Below, in pieces: positions 59,752 to 64,000 of a DNA stretch of 64,000 nt. Position 1 is the first letter of the stretch; each line of letters starts with the position of its first letter. Source of the stretch: Lachnospiraceae bacterium. GTDB lineage: Bacteria > Bacillota > Clostridia > Lachnospirales > Lachnospiraceae. A program made the translations under genes and the position numbers. The notes beneath the pieces are model-generated. The model saw only the letters and a program-made list of their open reading frames with translations, ran no database searches and was not told the origin of the DNA. The stretch spans positions 1-64,000 of the forward strand of contig JAFTFE010000014.1 of the NCBI GenBank assembly GCA_017449765.1, written 5' to 3'.

Positions 59752-61170
59752 ATGAGAAAATTATTTAACAAAAAGAGGTTGATATATCCTTTGGCGGTTG
59801 CTTTGACTATAGCAGTTATGGGTACAGGCTGTGAAAAAAATGATAATAAGGTAATTGATTACGGTGTGGCGGATGGTACACCTGCAACTGCTTCAGATGG
59901 TACAACGGATTCCGTTGCCGTACAGGGAGGTCTTCGGGAAAGACTGGGAACGGAGAATATTGTATGGCAGGATTCCTTTGAATCAGGTGGGGAGAACTAT
60001 TCGGTAGATATTGAATATACGATTCCTGATGTTGAAAGGGTACCTATATATAATTTCAATCTGTTATCTGATGTGGATAGTAAGGAACAGGAGATTCTTG
60101 ATAATCTATTTGAAGATAATTATTCTGAAGTACATGAAAATTATATGTTTGATGCTCAGAGAATGTTTACTGAGGAGGATTATTTTGATGGAGAGTTATT
60201 GGATTTGTCCGGTAAAATCTCATATTATTGGGAAGGTTATAGCGGTATGGCTGCTGATAATAATATGGAATGGCAAGAAGCGGATGAATCAGAGGAATTT
60301 TATAATTCATGGGGAGATTATAAGAATAATTCAGTTCACACTTATAGGGGAATGTATGAGAATAGGGAATATTATGCAGTCTTTTTCCTTAATAGGGATG
60401 ATAAGTTCATAAACTTTAGTTTATTGCCTGTAGATGTATCAGAGTTTACAGATGGAAAATATGAAGAATATACTTACTTTTACGGAGTGGAATATTTATA
60501 TGATTCTGACGGAGAGTTTGAATTGACAGCTGATGAGACAGATAATGTCTGTTATGAAAAAAAAGAAGAATTTTTAGATATGGCTAACGATTTTATAAAT
60601 AATAAGCTTGCATCATTTGGTTCAATGTTTTTGTTTCAATCGTATTTCAGCGAAATAGGATTTAAGTCTGTTCAGGTTAGATTTTTTGATCATTCATATT
60701 ATGATACGGATTTTTTATTAGATGGATATGTGTTCATGGCAAATCAACAGATAGCTGATATATATCCTATATATCTTGGTTCAGCAATACCTGCAAGTAT
60801 CTCACAATGGTATGGCAGTAATTCAATATTGATTAGTTCAAAAGGTATACTTTGTGTTGATGATATAAGAATATATGCTGATTATTGTGCTCCTTATGCA
60901 GAGGATACCACTTTAATAGGAATTGATGCTCTTAAGGATACATTTAAGGATATTATGATGAACGAGTATGATGCATCCAAGCAGGTCATGAAAAACGTAA
61001 CCTTTAAGAGTATGGAGTTTGATTATTATCCGCTGGCAAATCCTGAAAATGACAATGAATTTACTTATGTTCCGGTATGGGTTATAAATGCGGAGTCTAA
61101 CAATCAGATGATATATTCAAGGGTTATAATTAATGCCGTAGACGGTTCTCTTGTATATATTGAATACTAA
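59752..61170 (+). CDS. Uncharacterised lipoprotein
   Basis: 472 residues with a lipoprotein signal (PLAVALTIAVMGTGC). The mature part is acidic and rich in Tyr and Asp, with a C-terminal domain (VPVWVINAESNNQMIYSRVI) that resembles PepSY/two-component-associated lipoprotein ends. GGGAGTGG before ATG 59752 supports that start over the frame opening at 59725. Lipoproteins like this often accompany MacB-type ABC systems such as those downstream. Confidence 0.7.
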   Translation: MRKLFNKKRLIYPLAVALTIAVMGTGCEKNDNKVIDYGVADGTPATASDGTTDSVAVQGGLRERLGTENIVWQDSFESGGENYSVDIEYTIPDVERVPIYNFNLLSDVDSKEQEILDNLFEDNYSEVHENYMFDAQRMFTEEDYFDGELLDLSGKISYYWEGYSGMAADNNMEWQEADESEEFYNSWGDYKNNSVHTYRGMYENREYYAVFFLNRDDKFINFSLLPVDVSEFTDGKYEEYTYFYGVEYLYDSDGEFELTADETDNVCYEKKEEFLDMANDFINNKLASFGSMFLFQSYFSEIGFKSVQVRFFDHSYYDTDFLLDGYVFMANQQIADIYPIYLGSAIPASISQWYGSNSILISSKGILCVDDIRIYADYCAPYAEDTTLIGIDALKDTFKDIMMNEYDASKQVMKNVTFKSMEFDYYPLANPENDNEFTYVPVWVINAESNNQMIYSRVIINAVDGSLVYIEY

Positions 61171-61177
61171 AAAATAC

Positions 61178-61620
61178 TTAATAAGGGGTAATGAATATTG
61201 AGAAATATTCATTGCCTCTTATCATATACAGATTATACATATTTTTTTCGTTTGAGTTAGTGGTAATTGAATATATATTTACCTTTATATCGTCATTTTC
61301 ATCAGGTGTGGCAATGTGATAGCTTTCAATATAAGACTTATTAATATCCGTATAAGCTATATCATTTTCACGTTTAATTTCAGCATTATAAAAGCTCTTG
61401 TTGAAGGATTGAAGTGCTGTAGCAGAAGGTTTAAATGAAATTCTTGTATTGCTTCCGCTGTATGAGACTGCTATCAGCTCGCCTGCTTCGTCTATCACTA
61501 TGGTATGGATTTGGGTACCGTCGAATCTTTCTAAACTTACAACCCAATATATAGCTGCATATATTTGAAAGTTTGTATCAAGTGCTTTATATGCTTTTCC
61601 GGGATATGAGAGATATGAGA
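61178..61620 (-). pseudogene. 3' part of a gene of unknown function
   Basis: The minus-strand frame is open from the stop at 61178 back past 61640 and reads like an extracytoplasmic domain (IYAAIYWVVSLERFDGTQIH, VIDEAGELIAVSYSGSNTR). It has no start or signal peptide. It meets the permease fragment head to head, so both 5' ends are missing at about 61.6 kb. Confidence 0.5.
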
Positions 61621-61643
61621 CTATAATAAATGACGATAATGAG

Positions 61644-62285
61644 GTGACGGAGACAGAGAATTATCTGGTAGTTGCGAATTCTGCGCTGGTAACAAATGTA
61701 TTTGGAACGACACCGTATGAGGTATGGATTAAAAGTAGTGACAGTGCGGATACGATTGACTATATTAATTCAAAACTTGTTGAGGAGGGCAGAGTGCTCG
61801 ACTCATATATTACACTTGACGGAGAACTTGAGACTATGAGCAACTCGCCTGTTATACAGATTACAAATGGTTTATTTACGATTAACTTTTTGTTATCCGT
61901 TATATTGTCTGTATTAGGATTTTTGATATTCCAGATTACCGAAACCCGTGACAGACAGACAAGCTTCGGCATATACAGGGCTATGGGTATATCTATGAAA
62001 GAAGTAAATCGTATGATTTTTGCAGAGCTTTCAGGAATATTTCTCACGGGGATAGCTGCAGGGGCATTATCCGGTATGCTTACCACGGTATTTTTTATAA
62101 ATATTTTTGCGACGGTATATATGCCGGATAAACACAATATACCTGTAGAAATATATGTTGACATATCGGACATGATAAGGCTTGGGGTTATATTTTTGGC
62201 GGTATTTGCTTTAACTGTTTTTATAATACGCAGGATAATTAGAAACCTCAGAGTGACGGAGGTGTTGAAACTTGGAGAGGATTGA
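61644..62285 (+). pseudogene. C-terminal part of an FtsX-like ABC permease
   Basis: 213 residues: part of the extracellular domain, then three membrane segments (FTINFLLSVILSVLGFLIFQ; ELSGIFLTGIAAGALSGMLT; LGVIFLAVFALTVFIIRRII) and the typical end RNLRVTEVLKLGED. FtsX-like permeases of this type are 400-1000 residues with an N-terminal membrane segment, which is missing. The frame is open upstream but there is no good start. It overlaps the ABC ATPase gene. Confidence 0.72.
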
Positions 62286-62970
62286 AAATAATGAGATTAT
62301 GGATATTCAGGATATTATACTGAAAGTTGATAATGTATCGAAGAGCTTTAAGCTTATAGGAAATGAGGAGCTTAAGGTTATAGACGGGCTGAATCTTAGC
62401 ATACCTAAGGGTAAACTTATTATAATTAAAGGACGCTCGGGCTCGGGCAAGACTACTCTGCTTAATATACTTGGTGCGCTTGATGCGGCTACATCGGGTG
62501 AGGTTACATTTATGGACAGACAGTATTCTTTGCTTAGCGAGGAAGAAAAGGAATACATAAGAAGATATGATATGGGCTTTGTATTTCAGTCGATTGCTCT
62601 TATTCCGATTATGAATGCCTATGAAAATATTGACTTCGTACTTAGAAATGCAGGATTTAGAGATGATAGAGATGGCAGGATAAGGGAGGTACTTAGTCTG
62701 GTCGGACTTTCTGACAGAATTACACATTATCCTGCACAGCTTTCCGGTGGAGAACAGCAGAGGACTGCCATAGCAAGAGCCATAGCACACAGGCCGAAGG
62801 TTGTATTTGCAGATGAGCCGACAGGTGCGCTTGATACCTCGACGGGAATAGTGGTTGTTAAGCTTTTTAAGGAGCTGATTAAGCGGGAGGGAATAACTGT
62901 TATTATGACCACACATGATGAAGGATTGATGGATATGGCAGATATTGTGATAAGGCTCGGAGAGAATTAG
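62272..62970 (+). CDS. MacB/LolD-type ABC transporter ATPase
   Basis: 232 residues: Walker A GRSGSGKTT, Q-loop GFVFQSIALIP, signature LSGGEQQRTAIAR, Walker B VVFADEPTGALD, H-loop TTHDE. TTG 62272 is favoured for GGAGG (62258-62262) upstream; ATG 62299 is the alternative. Acts with the FtsX-like permeases in the cluster to export or to transmit signals. Confidence 0.9.
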   Translation: MERIENNEIMDIQDIILKVDNVSKSFKLIGNEELKVIDGLNLSIPKGKLIIIKGRSGSGKTTLLNILGALDAATSGEVTFMDRQYSLLSEEEKEYIRRYDMGFVFQSIALIPIMNAYENIDFVLRNAGFRDDRDGRIREVLSLVGLSDRITHYPAQLSGGEQQRTAIARAIAHRPKVVFADEPTGALDTSTGIVVVKLFKELIKREGITVIMTTHDEGLMDMADIVIRLGEN

Positions 62971-62995
62971 AACTTATTTTGGGGGAAGACGGAAT

Positions 62996-63925
62996 ATGGA
63001 TGATATTATTCTTGAATGTGATAATCTGGTTAAGATATATAAGACGGATGAGACTGAAGTTATGGCATTGCAGGGTCTTGAACTTAGTATAAAAAAGGGT
63101 GAGCTTATGGCTATAATCGGGAAGTCGGGCAGCGGCAAATCCACCCTGCTTAATATAATAGGCGGTTTAGAGAAAACCACAGCCGGCAAGGTCTTATTTA
63201 AAGACAGGGATATAAGTACATTTACCGAAAAGGAAATGATAGAATACAGGAAGCATAATATAGGATTCGTGTGGCAGAAAAGTATATTAAATCTTCTTCC
63301 GTATCTTACCGTAATACAAAATCTTGAAATGAATGGCACTATGAATGGAATGAGTAGGGCAAGGGCGTGTGAAAAGGGATTGGAGCTTTTGGAACAGGTC
63401 GGACTCTCGGAGAGGACAGACAGCTATCCGACACAGTTATCCGGCGGAGAACAGCAGAGGGCGGCAATAGCGGTAAGCCTTATGAATGAGCCGGAGATTA
63501 TACTTGCAGATGAGCCGACGGGTGCGGTTGATGAGCGGACAAAGGACAGGATACAGGAACTATTCAGGAATCTTAACAGGAAGCTTGGCATAACGATTAT
63601 AATCGTAACGCACGATGTAAGCCTTGCGGATAAGGTGGACAGAGTGGTTATGATATCTGACGGAAAAATCAGCACTGAGCGTATTCTGAAAGAGGAATAC
63701 AGATTGAAGTTAGACGAACTTGAAGGATATAATTTTGAGGATTTGAAGAGACAAGGTAAGGATAGCCATGATGAATATCAGCTTCTGGACAGAGCCGGCA
63801 GGGTAAAGCTGTCAGAGGATATGCTTAAGGCAGCGGGAATTAATTCAAACAGAGTTAAAATTAGTGTAGTGGATAAGAAGATTGTTATATCATATGAGGA
63901 GGATGAAGAAGATGAACAGATTTAA
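62996..63925 (+). CDS. MacB/LolD-type ABC transporter ATPase with C-terminal extension
   Basis: 309 residues: Walker A GKSGSGKST, Q-loop GFVWQKSILNLLP, signature LSGGEQQRAAIAV, Walker B IILADEPTGAVD, H-loop VTHDVS. About 85 extra residues after the ATPase core are highly charged and end in a run of Glu/Asp. GGGGGAAG precedes the ATG. Second ATPase of the cluster. Confidence 0.9.
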   Translation: MDDIILECDNLVKIYKTDETEVMALQGLELSIKKGELMAIIGKSGSGKSTLLNIIGGLEKTTAGKVLFKDRDISTFTEKEMIEYRKHNIGFVWQKSILNLLPYLTVIQNLEMNGTMNGMSRARACEKGLELLEQVGLSERTDSYPTQLSGGEQQRAAIAVSLMNEPEIILADEPTGAVDERTKDRIQELFRNLNRKLGITIIIVTHDVSLADKVDRVVMISDGKISTERILKEEYRLKLDELEGYNFEDLKRQGKDSHDEYQLLDRAGRVKLSEDMLKAAGINSNRVKISVVDKKIVISYEEDEEDEQI

Positions 63926-64000
63926 GATAAGGGTGGATATTATGAGCAGGACTATGCCATAGACGGAAGTGAGATAGATGTTACATATGAGTATTTTGAT
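63911..64000 (+). pseudogene. Next permease gene, apparently broken, cut by the window end
   Basis: ATG 63911 begins MNRFKIRVDIMSRTMP, like the cytosolic start of an FtsX-like permease, but stops after 16 codons. From about 63935 another frame is open to the window end and reads GYYEQDYAIDGSEIDVTYEY. A deletion or frameshift appears to separate the two. Confidence 0.4.

Noticed and set aside
1..64000. tRNA or rRNA genes
   Set aside because: No cloverleaf with a GTTCRANNC-type T loop and no rRNA-like stretch was noticed; the prophage does not sit beside a recognisable tRNA. A tRNAscan run would be decisive.

Overview
The window comes from a low-GC Firmicute, most likely a Lachnospiraceae member close to Butyrivibrio, Roseburia or Eubacterium. 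The indications are a complete six-subunit Rnf operon preceded by a Gx-type transporter gene, IorAB, a YlmC/YmxH-type sporulation-associated protein, a TrpR-like YerC protein, the paired Fe-S scaffold and GGGtGRT proteins, ECF sigma/DUF4179 pairs, strong GGAGG ribosome binding sites and A+T-rich intergenic DNA. I found no rRNA, tRNA or CRISPR array.

Layout. 1-4 kb: iorA (cut by the window edge), iorB and an AMP-forming acyl-CoA synthetase, a likely aromatic 2-keto-acid to acyl-CoA to acid module. 4-9 kb: a stand-alone glutamate-cysteine ligase, purB, and a secreted polysaccharide deacetylase ending in six copies of a ~45-residue repeat. 9-16 kb: two sigma factor/anti-sigma pairs, a YfbK-like VWA lipoprotein and three uncharacterised envelope proteins. 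16-19 kb: a DUF4143-type ATPase among gene fragments and short repeats, a small membrane protein and an XRE regulator. 19.5-22.6 kb: a broken region in which an M13 peptidase is truncated into a LytTR response regulator that has lost its N-terminus, followed by an intact GHKL kinase. 22.6-31.5 kb: PocR hybrid kinase, alpha-amylase, YerC, a Ca-motif protein, a CorC/CNNM protein and a diguanylate cyclase. 31.5-42 kb: a NusG-II protein, a LytTR two-component system with small membrane proteins and an ATPase, then Gx transporter and rnfC-DG-E-A-B, with rnfD and rnfG fused. 42-53 kb: mostly housekeeping genes (CapA-like, YlmC/YmxH, nrdR, YigZ, FIST-GGDEF, an ABC-2 exporter, tgt, yajC, Fe-S scaffold, GGGtGRT). 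53.2-59.7 kb: a heavily deleted prophage or prophages, with integrase, CI-like and Cro-like regulators, a head-protein fragment fused to a possible papain-like toxin, a candidate immunity gene, gp10-like, scaffold and a truncated coat gene. 59.7-64 kb: a lipoprotein, broken permease genes and two MacB/LolD-type ABC ATPases.

The most interesting signals lie below gene scale. Two loci in the prophage region each encode a 28-29 residue holin-like toxin peptide facing a convergent small RNA with a perfect sigma-A promoter and a shared bidirectional terminator, an arrangement like the Fst/par type I toxin-antitoxin system. A third copy of the small-RNA half, without a toxin, lies outside the prophage at about 4 kb. 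Two promoters carry paired direct repeats exactly 21 bp apart placed 40-41 bp upstream of the -10, each next to a LytTR system. An ECF promoter motif is shared, with identical spacing, by a sigma gene and the adjacent VWA gene.

At least six places show genes cut abruptly and joined to unrelated sequence (about 16.27, 20.61, 56.03, 58.64, 59.7 and 61.6 kb, perhaps also 63.95 kb). This points either to extensive deletion in this lineage or to assembly joins; read mapping would distinguish the two.
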